Shown here piece after piece: positions 45,911-54,409 of a stretch of 64,000 nt of DNA. Below the pieces are notes generated by a model, which worked only from the letters and a program-made list of their open reading frames with translations, did not search any database and was not told the DNA's origin. Source of the DNA: Chitinophaga sp. CF118 (GTDB lineage Bacteria > Bacteroidota > Bacteroidia > Chitinophagales > Chitinophagaceae); assembly GCF_900112615.1 (NCBI RefSeq), contig NZ_FOMK01000001.1:1240001-1304000 (forward strand), written 5' to 3'. Within the stretch, counting starts at the first letter, position 1. Every line of letters starts with the position of its first letter. The position numbers and the translations under genes were made by a program.

Positions 45911-46417
45911 ATGAAGATAAAAAAAGAACTGATACATCACCTTGCTCTGGAAGAACTGGCAGGTGTAATCAGTGAGGAAGATCTGGCCTACCTCAGCCGT
46001 ATTATCCGTGAAAACCCCGAAGCATTCGAAGTATGGCAGGAAACAAGGACCATACTAAATACTCCGGATGTAAAAGAATTTTTAGCACGCCCCAGATCTG
46101 CAAAAGATATCCTCCTGTTACCGAATTGCCCAAAACATACTAATTTCTGGCAACCATTTTCTCTCAGCGTTACTGCATTACTAATTATCAGTTTAGGCTT
46201 TTCTTTCCTGCTTCACCCACTGGAAAAAACCATCCCTGCCACGAATGTAGTCAGTCATAAAAAACTGCTTTCAGAAGAGAAAACAGTAACCCTTCCCCTG
46301 CAAAAAGGAGCTGTGAAAACAGAAAACATTAGCCTGCCAGATAGTACTACTATATGGGTTAACTCCGCAACAACATTACAATTTCCATTAGCTTTTACCA
46401 GATGTAAAAAGGAATAA
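45911..46417 (+). CDS. Truncated FecR-like anti-sigma factor, 168 aa
   Basis: It keeps a sigma-binding N-terminus (LALEELAGVISEEDLAYLSR), one membrane helix (about residues 80-98, LSVTALLIISLGFSFLL) and the first strands of the FecR domain (ISLPDSTTIWVNSATTLQFP). It then ends in TRCKKE where full-length members go on for about 200 residues; the homologue at 52095 has 383. No continuation was found in other frames before the next gene. It could still bind sigma but cannot receive a signal from an STN domain through the missing C-terminal part. Confidence 0.8.
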   Translation: MKIKKELIHHLALEELAGVISEEDLAYLSRIIRENPEAFEVWQETRTILNTPDVKEFLARPRSAKDILLLPNCPKHTNFWQPFSLSVTALLIISLGFSFLLHPLEKTIPATNVVSHKKLLSEEKTVTLPLQKGAVKTENISLPDSTTIWVNSATTLQFPLAFTRCKKE

Positions 46418-46419
46418 TA

Positions 46420-46761
46420 TCACTGTCCCTCATCATCATAAACCAACCAGTCCGGCCATTCCATCCCTGTTACTACAATGTAAGTATACGGCCATCCGCC
46501 AATTGTCGTTGTTGTCCAGGTAGTACTGGTGTACAGCCGCATTGTTACACTAACAGTGGTTTGCGTAGGTGAGGTTTGAAATGTGCGGTAAGGAGAAAGT
46601 GTGGCATATGTGAGGTGCCGTCCTGCCCCGTTTAATACGAATACTCCTGTGGTTCTGTAAAATAAATTTGTGAGTCCCATCCTCTGGACTTTAAACGCCG
46701 TTAATCCACCAAATACGGCTATGAGGATGATTGTCCCTAAAACGATTCTTGCCCTTTTCAT
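46420..46761 (-). CDS. Small secreted or membrane-anchored hypothetical protein, 113 aa
   Basis: The function is not recognised. The N-terminus MKRARIVLGTIILIAVFGGL is a signal sequence or anchor. The remaining about 85 residues are Thr/Tyr-rich (YTSTTWTTTTIGGWPYTYIV) and contain no cysteine. It ends 2 bp from the stop of the convergent truncated FecR gene. Its promoter has the CTCCTAA element with the same 29-bp spacing as the GH2 and FAD/GT genes, which links it to that group. Confidence 0.6.
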   Translation of the reverse strand: MKRARIVLGTIILIAVFGGLTAFKVQRMGLTNLFYRTTGVFVLNGAGRHLTYATLSPYRTFQTSPTQTTVSVTMRLYTSTTWTTTTIGGWPYTYIVVTGMEWPDWLVYDDEGQ

Positions 46762-46781
46762 AATAGATGTTTTTATTGATA

Positions 46782-46839
46782 GAAAGGTAAGAAGACTAAA
46801 GAGGATAAGAGTTAGGAGATAGAGAGGATAAATTTAGAA
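46782..46839 (-). promoter_or_regulatory. CTATCTCCTAA-type promoter of 113-aa gene
   Basis: On the reverse strand CTATCTCCTAAC has its CTCCTAA starting at 46818. A 21-bp upstream unit (from 46839) matches the 54287 repeat unit at 14 of 21 positions. The -7-like TACCTTTC (one mismatch) starts at 46789, exactly 29 bp beyond CTCCTAA. Confidence 0.6.
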
Positions 46840-46851
46840 TGCCGGTTTTTT

Positions 46852-48219
46852 TTATTCATAACCTACATTTTGTTTGAGATGAGTGTTCAATAACAAATCA
46901 CTTTGGGGAATGGGATATAACTGCAGATAAGTTTTCCAGCTCCCACCTTTTTGTGTTGTCATTCTTTCCATCACTGCATCCACAGTTCCAGTCCGTTTTA
47001 AGTCCAGCCAACGGTGGCCCCATTCCGCAAAAAACTCTACCTGCCTTTCATGCATAATAGCTGCTAATAATTCTGCTGAGGTAGAAGCAGTTGTATTTGC
47101 CAGTCCGGCGCGATGCCTGATCACATTAAGATCTGCGCGGGCGCCGGCCAGATCTCCCAGTTGCACAAAGGCCTCTGCACGGATCAGGTACTGTTCTGTG
47201 ATCCGTAATACCATCAGGTATTCGGTGATCGTTTTTGCCTCCCGGGAGGTTTTGTATTTAAAAGGATAACAAGGGTTTCCTTCCCGCGAATTACTTTTCA
47301 GCCAGCTGCTTTTGCGGAGGTCGTGAGGTTCAAATGCCTGTAACAGGGAAGGACTGATATATACCGGAAGAGACGAAATGAAAAGTTGCCCATCTTCTGT
47401 ATACTTACCATTCACCGGCTGCAACTGCCAGATAGCTTCTTTGCTGTTTTTCAGGAAAACCTCATTTAACGGCGCAATATCAAACAAGGAAGTATGATCA
47501 ATCACTGTTTTAGCAGCAGTAATGGCAGCGGCCCAGTTGCGCCTGAATAACTGTACCCTGGCCAGTAAGGCTATCGCCGCCCAGCGCGTGGGGCGTAACC
47601 TTTCACTGGTAAGCGTTGTAACATTCGCCTCCAGGTATTGATCACTTAACAGCGTTTGCGCAGCTTCCAGGTCGGTGGCGATTTGTATATATACAGCATC
47701 CATATCTGCACATGAAAGACCCTTGTTAACTTTATAATCAGTGCTCACTACTAAAGGAACTTTCCCAAAGAAATTCACCAGGTAGAAATAACATAGCCCG
47801 CGGATAAATTTTGCTTCACCCATAAGTTGTTGTTTTACAGACAATGTGAGGGCAGTAGAATTTGATAATCCTTCGATAGCTGCATTTGCATGAAAGATAT
47901 AATTATAAAATTGGGTCCATAATGGTACATTGGCCGATGTGAGCGCATTCTTATAGGCTGATTGCGCCAACTCATCCTGGTCAGATAAAGTAAATTCGTC
48001 GGCAGATAAACTACCATAATATGTACAACTCAGTTCACCAGTTGCCGGCCCACCGCTACTCATTATGTAATAGAGCCCGGTAAGCACATCAGCAGCATTT
48101 GCATCAGATTTATATACAATGGGTGAAACAATCACACCTGATGGCGATCCCACATCCAGTAAATTCTTTTTATTACAGGAAATACAAAAGAAGAGCATTC
48201 CCAAAAGCAGCATTCGCAT
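46852..48219 (-). CDS. SusD/RagB-family lipoprotein, 455 aa
   Basis: A surface lipoprotein partner of the SusC encoded just upstream (11 bp gap). Lipobox LFFCISC gives Cys near residue 15. SusD features include LMGEAKFIRGLCYFYLVNFFG, ITEQYLIRAEAFVQLGDLAG, LNVIRHRAGL and the C-terminal EWGHRWLDLKRTG. Length is normal for shorter members. The ligand is unknown. Confidence 0.93.
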   Translation of the reverse strand: MRMLLLGMLFFCISCNKKNLLDVGSPSGVIVSPIVYKSDANAADVLTGLYYIMSSGGPATGELSCTYYGSLSADEFTLSDQDELAQSAYKNALTSANVPLWTQFYNYIFHANAAIEGLSNSTALTLSVKQQLMGEAKFIRGLCYFYLVNFFGKVPLVVSTDYKVNKGLSCADMDAVYIQIATDLEAAQTLLSDQYLEANVTTLTSERLRPTRWAAIALLARVQLFRRNWAAAITAAKTVIDHTSLFDIAPLNEVFLKNSKEAIWQLQPVNGKYTEDGQLFISSLPVYISPSLLQAFEPHDLRKSSWLKSNSREGNPCYPFKYKTSREAKTITEYLMVLRITEQYLIRAEAFVQLGDLAGARADLNVIRHRAGLANTTASTSAELLAAIMHERQVEFFAEWGHRWLDLKRTGTVDAVMERMTTQKGGSWKTYLQLYPIPQSDLLLNTHLKQNVGYE

Positions 48220-48230
48220 GATAGTTTATT

Positions 48231-51200
48231 TTAAAAGAGCAGTTGCATACCTGCCATCAAAATACGCAATGGAGGTATCGCTGTTCTTGATTGTGTTTCC
48301 GGATCCATCCCCTGGTATGGGGTTAGCGTAAACAGGTTTTGTGCCTGCAATGAGAATTTACATTCCCTGAAATGGATCTTATGTAAATAGTGTTCCGGCA
48401 ACTGCCAGGAGAAAACCAGGTTCTTACACCGGATGAATGATGCATCGGTATATTTCAGGTTACTCTCAATCGCCATCAAATACCCTTTCCTTAAATTTCC
48501 GTTTTGTGTGAACCGTTGCCTGTTACTCACATCACCTGCAGTCTTCCAGGGATTTGACACCGCTGCCGCATATTGATTTACCTGATAACCCGGCTGGTAT
48601 ACCGGATCAAATGCATCTGTTACTCCCAACTGGCGGGTAAACTGTAACAGTACTTCCAGCTGGAATTGTTTATAGCGGAAAGTATTCATCAACCCGCCAA
48701 AATATTTTGGAACAAGATCTACCGGGGTTACCCTTGGCACAAAACCATCTGCAGAAACGATATTGCCGGTAGCATCTGTAAACCGGTAGGCACCCGTTGC
48801 CTTATCCACATCTGCCATCTTATATACAAAGAACTCCGACAAAGATTTACCTACCAGTGTGGCTGGCCATTCGTTATTATTCCTTCCGGGATAATATAAA
48901 AGACGGTTACGTGCAATAGAGATGTTAAAAGATGTAGTCCATACAAAATGACGGCTTTGTATATTCTGCATCGTCAGCAGGAACTCCCATCCGGAATTAC
49001 CGATTACGGCAGGAAGGTTTGCCAGGATAGTTCCGGCACCCTGCATGTCTGCAATAGGGTATTCCACCAGTTGATGAGTAGACCTGTAACGGTAGTAACT
49101 GGTTGATAACAGGATACGGTTATCCAGAAAACCTAATTCTGACCCCAGTTCCAGCTTCCTTGTAAGTTCCCAGGCATAATCAGCATTAAACAGGCTCACA
49201 GGCTGCAGCCCCACTACACCCTGATAAGTACCTCCTACCCGCTCATAACGATCCATGAACTGGTAATCACCAATCTGGTCATTGCCTGTAGCACCATAAC
49301 TGACCCTTAATTTACCATAACTCATAAAAGGAGAGAGGCGCCGTGCAAATTTCTCACTGGTAAAGATCCAACCGGCACCAATGGCACTGAAAACAGCATA
49401 CTGCATACGTGGACCATACCGGCTGCTGCCATCCCGGCGTATGCTCAGGTTTAACAGATATTTCTCTTTCCAGTTGTACCCCACACGACCAAAGAGTGCC
49501 ATATATTTATAGGCAGTATGTGCCGTTGTGCCGGAGATTGTTCCCGCAAACGACAGGTCATTCAGTTGTCCATCATCCTTAAATCCTTTTGCCTTAATGA
49601 TCTCCTGTTCTTCAGTATATTGCTGTAAAGTTCCCCCTATTAAAGCTTCCAGCTTCCCTTTCCATAAACCACGGGTATAGGTGATTTGCGGTTCAAAGAT
49701 CCGGGAGGTGGCCTCATAACGGTTCGTAGAACTTGAACCGGTTACCCCCTGCCGCTGATCCGGAGCCATAAGTGCAATAGGTAAAATAGATAATCCATGC
49801 CCGCTGAGAGTCTGGTACCCCAGGTTCGCCTTTACATGCAGGCCGGGAAAGATCTCATATTGCATGCCCGCATTTCCCAACAGGTTTTTCACATTGATAT
49901 TTACCGGCGCTAACAGAGCCCGGTACGGATTTACCCAGGAGTAATTCAGTTTCCCGGCCGCATCATAAGCAGGAGGAGCATTCGGAGATACTGTAATACT
50001 GTTGATGAAATCATTCGCCGGTAGTATTGTACGATCTACCAGGAAGCTACCCGTTAATGTTGTTTTGAACCGTTGATTAGCAGAAGAACTGCTGATACTA
50101 AAGTGTGTACCCCACTTTTGAGAACCAAAATCATCCGGAAACACGGTTGTCTCTTTCCGGTAACTGCCACTCACCAGGTATTGCACGATGGTATCTCCCC
50201 CGGAAACTGATAGCTGTGCATTGGTGATATTGGAGGTGCCACCAATAAATTCCTTTTGCCAGTTGGTATACCTGCTGGTATCCCATACCAGGAGATCGGG
50301 CGCATTCACAGAAGTAGGGGTAACACCATCATTTTTGAAAGCACCCCGCCTCATTTCAAGGTATTGGGTAGTATTGAGCAGTTGAACAGGATGTGCAATA
50401 GTTCCGGCACCATAACTAACATTAGCCCGTACGGCAGTTTTTCCTTTTTGCCCTTTTTTCATGGTAATCAGCACCACCCCGTTTGCACCACGGGAACCAT
50501 AGATGGCAGTAGCATCTGCATCTTTTAATACATCTATACTTTCAATATCGCCCGGATTAATATAACTGACAGCAGAGGCATTCACGCCAAAGATAAACGA
50601 CCCGAAACCGCCATTCACTTTAGCATTATAAGGAATTCCGTCCACGATTATGAGCGGTTCCGTTCCATTACTTAAACTGTTCTTACCACGGATCTGGATC
50701 TTTAGTTCTGTACCGGCAATGCCTCCCGTTTGCATGATACTCATACCCGGTACCCGTCCTTCAAGCACCAATAAAGGATTCGATATTGGTTCAGCATCAA
50801 TATCGGCGGCCTTCACCGCGTATACATTTCCGGTATTAAAACGCGGAGTTGTAATACCATATGCAATGACCACTGCTTCGTCCAGCATTTTACTAAAAAC
50901 GTACGTTGTATCCCTCAGTGGCGCCTTTACCGCAGCAACCGGCTTTCCTGGTTTTTCATTCAGGGATATGAGCCGGTCATTATACGTCCAGCTAATATTG
51001 ATCTCCCCCAATAAAAACGCCAGCACATCATCCAGCGGTGTATTGTCAAATGCCACATTTACTTTCCTGTTCTTATCTATTAGCGGTGAGAAATAACTAA
51101 ACCGGAGTTCTGTCTGATCTTCTATCTGTAAAAAAACATAACCGACAGTCACCCTTTTCTTTTTAAGTGTGATCTTCTTATTGCCCAACTGGCGGCCTGA

Positions 51201-51287
51201 TACCTGTGCAGGGATGCAGGTATATAGCAGTAGTAATAACAATAAGGACAAAGCAGGCTGATGGCCTGAAAGTACGGGAATCTTCAT
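48231..51287 (-). CDS. SusC/RagA-family TonB-linked outer membrane protein with STN domain, 1018 aa
   Basis: Signal peptide (about 1-30); STN-like domain (about 35-110, VAFDNTPLDDVLAFLLGEIN, with the usual YVFLQIEDQTELRFSY strand); then almost directly the plug (EAVVIAYGITTPRFNTGNVY, DADATAIYGSRGANGVVLIT) and barrel ending MAGMQLLF. The carboxypeptidase-regulatory-like domain that normally lies between STN and plug is missing. STN implies control through FecR: the divergent sigma/FecR pair at 51473-53246 is the likely partner. An in-frame ATG at 51296 adds three residues. Confidence 0.92.
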   Translation of the reverse strand: MKIPVLSGHQPALSLLLLLLLYTCIPAQVSGRQLGNKKITLKKKRVTVGYVFLQIEDQTELRFSYFSPLIDKNRKVNVAFDNTPLDDVLAFLLGEINISWTYNDRLISLNEKPGKPVAAVKAPLRDTTYVFSKMLDEAVVIAYGITTPRFNTGNVYAVKAADIDAEPISNPLLVLEGRVPGMSIMQTGGIAGTELKIQIRGKNSLSNGTEPLIIVDGIPYNAKVNGGFGSFIFGVNASAVSYINPGDIESIDVLKDADATAIYGSRGANGVVLITMKKGQKGKTAVRANVSYGAGTIAHPVQLLNTTQYLEMRRGAFKNDGVTPTSVNAPDLLVWDTSRYTNWQKEFIGGTSNITNAQLSVSGGDTIVQYLVSGSYRKETTVFPDDFGSQKWGTHFSISSSSANQRFKTTLTGSFLVDRTILPANDFINSITVSPNAPPAYDAAGKLNYSWVNPYRALLAPVNINVKNLLGNAGMQYEIFPGLHVKANLGYQTLSGHGLSILPIALMAPDQRQGVTGSSSTNRYEATSRIFEPQITYTRGLWKGKLEALIGGTLQQYTEEQEIIKAKGFKDDGQLNDLSFAGTISGTTAHTAYKYMALFGRVGYNWKEKYLLNLSIRRDGSSRYGPRMQYAVFSAIGAGWIFTSEKFARRLSPFMSYGKLRVSYGATGNDQIGDYQFMDRYERVGGTYQGVVGLQPVSLFNADYAWELTRKLELGSELGFLDNRILLSTSYYRYRSTHQLVEYPIADMQGAGTILANLPAVIGNSGWEFLLTMQNIQSRHFVWTTSFNISIARNRLLYYPGRNNNEWPATLVGKSLSEFFVYKMADVDKATGAYRFTDATGNIVSADGFVPRVTPVDLVPKYFGGLMNTFRYKQFQLEVLLQFTRQLGVTDAFDPVYQPGYQVNQYAAAVSNPWKTAGDVSNRQRFTQNGNLRKGYLMAIESNLKYTDASFIRCKNLVFSWQLPEHYLHKIHFRECKFSLQAQNLFTLTPYQGMDPETQSRTAIPPLRILMAGMQLLF

Positions 51288-51472
51288 ACAAAGCATTCGT
51301 TGTATTTAATATTGCAACCCTCTAAAGCGAATCTATTATGTCATTCACCTACTACATTGTTGCTCTTATTATATATAAGTACCCATATAATCCACACCGT
51401 TAACAGCTTATTAACTCATTGCCATTTAGGATTCCCTACATTTAATGCTCATAATGATATTTAGTTTTTCAT

Positions 51473-52015
51473 ATGAAATCATTTGCGCAATTTTCGGAGG
51501 ATGAGATTTTTCAATTTTTCAGTAATGGGGATAATAGAGCTTTCACTGCGCTTTACAATCGTTATGCAGAAGTGCTTTTCATCATGGCGATGATTAAACT
51601 GAAAGATAAAGCGGAGGCGAATGATGTAGTGCAAATAGCATTTCTCGCACTGTGGAAGAGGAAAAATACTGATATCAGGAATGTAAAAGCATACCTGTGT
51701 GGCACGGTAAACATGCTGTGTAAAAATATTACACGTACTAATTTCAATTTGCGCGGTCAGCAGCAGGAATACATACAACTGCAGAATATTTCAATAACTG
51801 AAACACCGTTTGAAAGAAAAGAACTGAACCAGGAACTGGTTATTGCCATCAATATGGTTTCTCCTGCCAGCAGGGAAGCATTTATTAAATTGTACATCCA
51901 AAAGAAAAGAATAAAAGAAATTGCCATTGAAATGGACATTACTGTCCAGTCTGTAAAAAACCATATCCAGCGTGCCCTGAAAATACTCCGCGGGCATCTG
52001 AAAAAAAGTTTGTAA
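51473..52015 (+). CDS. RNA polymerase ECF sigma factor (FecI-like), 180 aa
   Basis: Region 2 (about residues 18-75, DKAEANDVVQIAFLALWKRK) and region 4 (about 125-175, SREAFIKLYIQKKRIKEIAI with QSVKNHIQRALKILRGHLKK) are complete. It is similar in length and layout to the sigma at 45326. It is divergent from the SusC gene and followed by its full-length FecR, so it probably activates the SusCD operon. Confidence 0.9.
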   Translation: MKSFAQFSEDEIFQFFSNGDNRAFTALYNRYAEVLFIMAMIKLKDKAEANDVVQIAFLALWKRKNTDIRNVKAYLCGTVNMLCKNITRTNFNLRGQQQEYIQLQNISITETPFERKELNQELVIAINMVSPASREAFIKLYIQKKRIKEIAIEMDITVQSVKNHIQRALKILRGHLKKSL

Positions 52016-52094
52016 TCCGATAAGTACCTTTTTTTATTTCGTACCACTATATAGTGATTCACATATGAATTGATCACTATTACAGGTATTTATC

Positions 52095-53246
52095 ATGCCC
52101 CACAATACGGAATACATTGAACAGCTGGTACTGGAAAAACTTGCAGGGGTTATTTCCCCTGAAGACAGTGCTACCCTCAAAAAAATGATTGAAGAAGATC
52201 CCGCAGCACGGGCTATATGGGACGATTTCAGTCAGCAACTGGACAATCCTGACATGAGCGCTGCCCGGGAAGAATTTCTCAATACTCATACAGCAGAGCA
52301 ACTGGTATCCGGAATTAAAAAAAGAAAACAACGATATATATATAGGGCAACGGGCCTTGGTATTGCAGCTTCATTATTAATAATGCTGGTGACAACCCAG
52401 GTGAGGCAGCCCGAAAACGTAAAACAATCACCGGTCTCTCTCCATTTTACCCAAAAAAACGTTGCTTTAAAGCTGCCCGGATTTCCTTTAATGGAACTGG
52501 GCAGCGAGAAGCAACAGAAAATTGCCTTCGGTGATGCCATTTTCTACCAGCAGTCCGATCAGCTGTTCTGGACTACCGGCCCCCGTGCCAGCAGGCAACC
52601 AGCTACCATACTGGTTCCACGGGGTAGAAAATATACAGCAACCCTTCCGGATGGCTCTACCATTATCCTTAATGAGGAATCGACTCTTGAGTTTCTGATA
52701 GCCTTCAATGGCCCCACCCGTGAAGTTACCATCAGCGGTGAAGCCTACCTGAAGATAATGCCGGATCCGCAAAGACCATTCCTGGTACATGTACCTCATG
52801 GCACTGTACATGTACTGGGTACAGAATTTAATGTGAATACCCGCGACAGCAAAAAGGTAAAAATTGCACTGGCTACAGGTGCCATTAAAGTAGTGACAGC
52901 TGCAGATACCCTTACATTACGCCCCCGGCAGATAGTGAATTATGAGGAAGGTAAACCACTGCACCCCGAAAATCTTAACAACCAGGATCCTTTCTACTGG
53001 AAAGATACCTATCCTTTCCAGAATACGCGAGTCCACGACATTTCGCTGAAGCTGGTACAACTCTATCAGATTAATGTGAGCATAGATGATACAGCCGCCA
53101 GCAACCTGACATTTACAACCGTGCTTGATCATCATAAACCTCTCAAAGCTTTCCTGGATGAGTTAAAAGGAAGAACTTCTTTATTTGATTACTCCTTTAA
53201 AAAAGAGGGCAAAGACAGTGTCTTGCATATAAAATACGTACACTAA
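52095..53246 (+). CDS. FecR-family anti-sigma factor, 383 aa
   Basis: A full-length inner-membrane anti-sigma. The sigma-binding N-terminus is LVLEKLAGVISPEDSATLKK. A membrane helix lies near residues 80-96 (GLGIAASLLIMLVTT). The FecR domain (about 170-270) has YTATLPDGSTIILNEESTLE, ISGEAYLKIMP and VHVLGTEFNVNTRD, and a C-terminal DUF4974-like domain follows. Its N-terminus resembles that of the truncated FecR at 45911 (LAGVIS-ED), which suggests a duplicated sigma/FecR unit on both sides of the SusCD pair. Confidence 0.92.
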   Translation: MPHNTEYIEQLVLEKLAGVISPEDSATLKKMIEEDPAARAIWDDFSQQLDNPDMSAAREEFLNTHTAEQLVSGIKKRKQRYIYRATGLGIAASLLIMLVTTQVRQPENVKQSPVSLHFTQKNVALKLPGFPLMELGSEKQQKIAFGDAIFYQQSDQLFWTTGPRASRQPATILVPRGRKYTATLPDGSTIILNEESTLEFLIAFNGPTREVTISGEAYLKIMPDPQRPFLVHVPHGTVHVLGTEFNVNTRDSKKVKIALATGAIKVVTAADTLTLRPRQIVNYEEGKPLHPENLNNQDPFYWKDTYPFQNTRVHDISLKLVQLYQINVSIDDTAASNLTFTTVLDHHKPLKAFLDELKGRTSLFDYSFKKEGKDSVLHIKYVH

Positions 53247-53280
53247 ATTCATTTTGCATTTGTCGTAAACAATTCATTAT

Positions 53281-54261
53281 ATGCATTCCATCTTATTTAA
53301 GGCCAAACTGCTGCAGATCGAGAAAAATAACACCGGCTATCTCCCAACCAATATGCTACCGGTAGAATACCTGAAACTGCTGGTGCCGGCAGCAGGGATC
53401 TATTTCAGGGAAGATGAGGAATGTGAGATCTTTTCCCAACATCTGCAGGTACATCCTTTCTCATTATGGTTGCATGATATCATTGCTAAAGAAGACATCA
53501 TATTACACCCTTATACACCTTATCATATCCTGGCACTGCATTACCTGTTTGAAGACAGCCTCCAGAGTGATACATTAACACTCGAAGAAAGAGAATGTAA
53601 CCTTTTTAACATCCTGCCAGGTTTACAACGCATTTCAATGCATGGAGGTAAAAAGGTACTGTCCGTCCATATTAATATACGTCCGGAAATGTTAACCTCT
53701 CTCGTATCCAAATATCCGGACCTGCAATCGTTGGCAAAAAGCACCCTGACAACCACATGCGCTATTAATGAACAACCTTATCATATTAATGCAGTTTGTG
53801 ATCTGATCATCAAAAAGATACTCACCTGCCGTTATACAGGGAGCCTTGCACAACAATTCATTCACCGCTGCTGTGTAGACCTGTTCCTTAATTTCGCCAA
53901 TCAGGATGCCGCGGTACAACAGCCTTTCCTGTTCACCACCATACTGCATATGGAAACTTACCAGAAGATTTTCAACTATCTGCTGGAACATCCTCATAAA
54001 ATGCATTCGCTGCCTGAGCTTGCATACACCTTCAACCTTCCGGAAGAACAACTGGCCCACGGTTTTAAACAGCATTTCTCCATTAGTGTGGAAGCTTTTA
54101 TGTATATGCTGAAAATGATGCTCACATATCAGTTACTGCTGAAAAGTTTCTGGTCACTGCAAATGATTACCGAAGCCGCAGGCTTTCAGAACATCGGGGA
54201 AATGACCTCACAGGTGGAGGCATACTATGATTGCACTATCAAATCACTCAGGAGGGATTAA
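53281..54261 (+). CDS. AraC-like regulator paralogue A, 326 aa
   Basis: One of four close paralogues in this window. The N-terminal region (about 1-215) carries family blocks YLPTNMLPVEYLKLLVPAAG, IYFREDEECEIFSQHLQV, LALHYLFEDSLQ, ECNLFN and VLSVHINI. The C-terminal about 100 residues keep an AraC-like layout (HSLPELAYTFNLPEEQLAHG, FKQHFSISVEAF, MITEAAGFQNIGEMTSQVEA), with a weakly conserved second helix-turn-helix. It probably binds DNA, but neither ligand nor target is known. It starts 34 bp after the FecR gene and so may be co-transcribed with it. Confidence 0.72.
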   Translation: MHSILFKAKLLQIEKNNTGYLPTNMLPVEYLKLLVPAAGIYFREDEECEIFSQHLQVHPFSLWLHDIIAKEDIILHPYTPYHILALHYLFEDSLQSDTLTLEERECNLFNILPGLQRISMHGGKKVLSVHINIRPEMLTSLVSKYPDLQSLAKSTLTTTCAINEQPYHINAVCDLIIKKILTCRYTGSLAQQFIHRCCVDLFLNFANQDAAVQQPFLFTTILHMETYQKIFNYLLEHPHKMHSLPELAYTFNLPEEQLAHGFKQHFSISVEAFMYMLKMMLTYQLLLKSFWSLQMITEAAGFQNIGEMTSQVEAYYDCTIKSLRRD

Positions 54262-54286
54262 GTTCCCTCCATACACTTATCCGTAC

Positions 54287-54365
54287 CTCCTAAGTTATTT
54301 GCTCTATCTCCTAAGTTTCTCTCCCTATCTCCTAAGTTATTTACCCCATCTCTCCCCTAACTTTG
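54287..54365 (+). promoter_or_regulatory. 21-bp tandem repeats and -7 box upstream of the FAD-GT fusion gene
   Basis: Three consecutive 21-bp units begin CTCCTAAGTT at 54287, 54308 and 54329; a fourth partial unit runs into the -7 box. The box TAACTTTG (54358-54365) is an exact TAnnTTTG match, 29 bp after the start of the third unit and 45 bp before the ATG at 54410. Two-turn-spaced direct repeats next to a promoter are typical of LytTR-type activator sites. Confidence 0.75.
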
Positions 54366-54409
54366 GGCAACAGTAAGCTGACATATATTTGGTCATCCAT
54401 TAAACTACA

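Noticed and set aside
45911..46417. FecR truncation by an insertion sequence
   Set aside because: No transposase or terminal inverted repeats follow the break; the next gene is an unrelated small protein on the other strand.
54287..54349. CRISPR array
   Set aside because: The 21-bp units are contiguous with no spacers and lie directly on a promoter.
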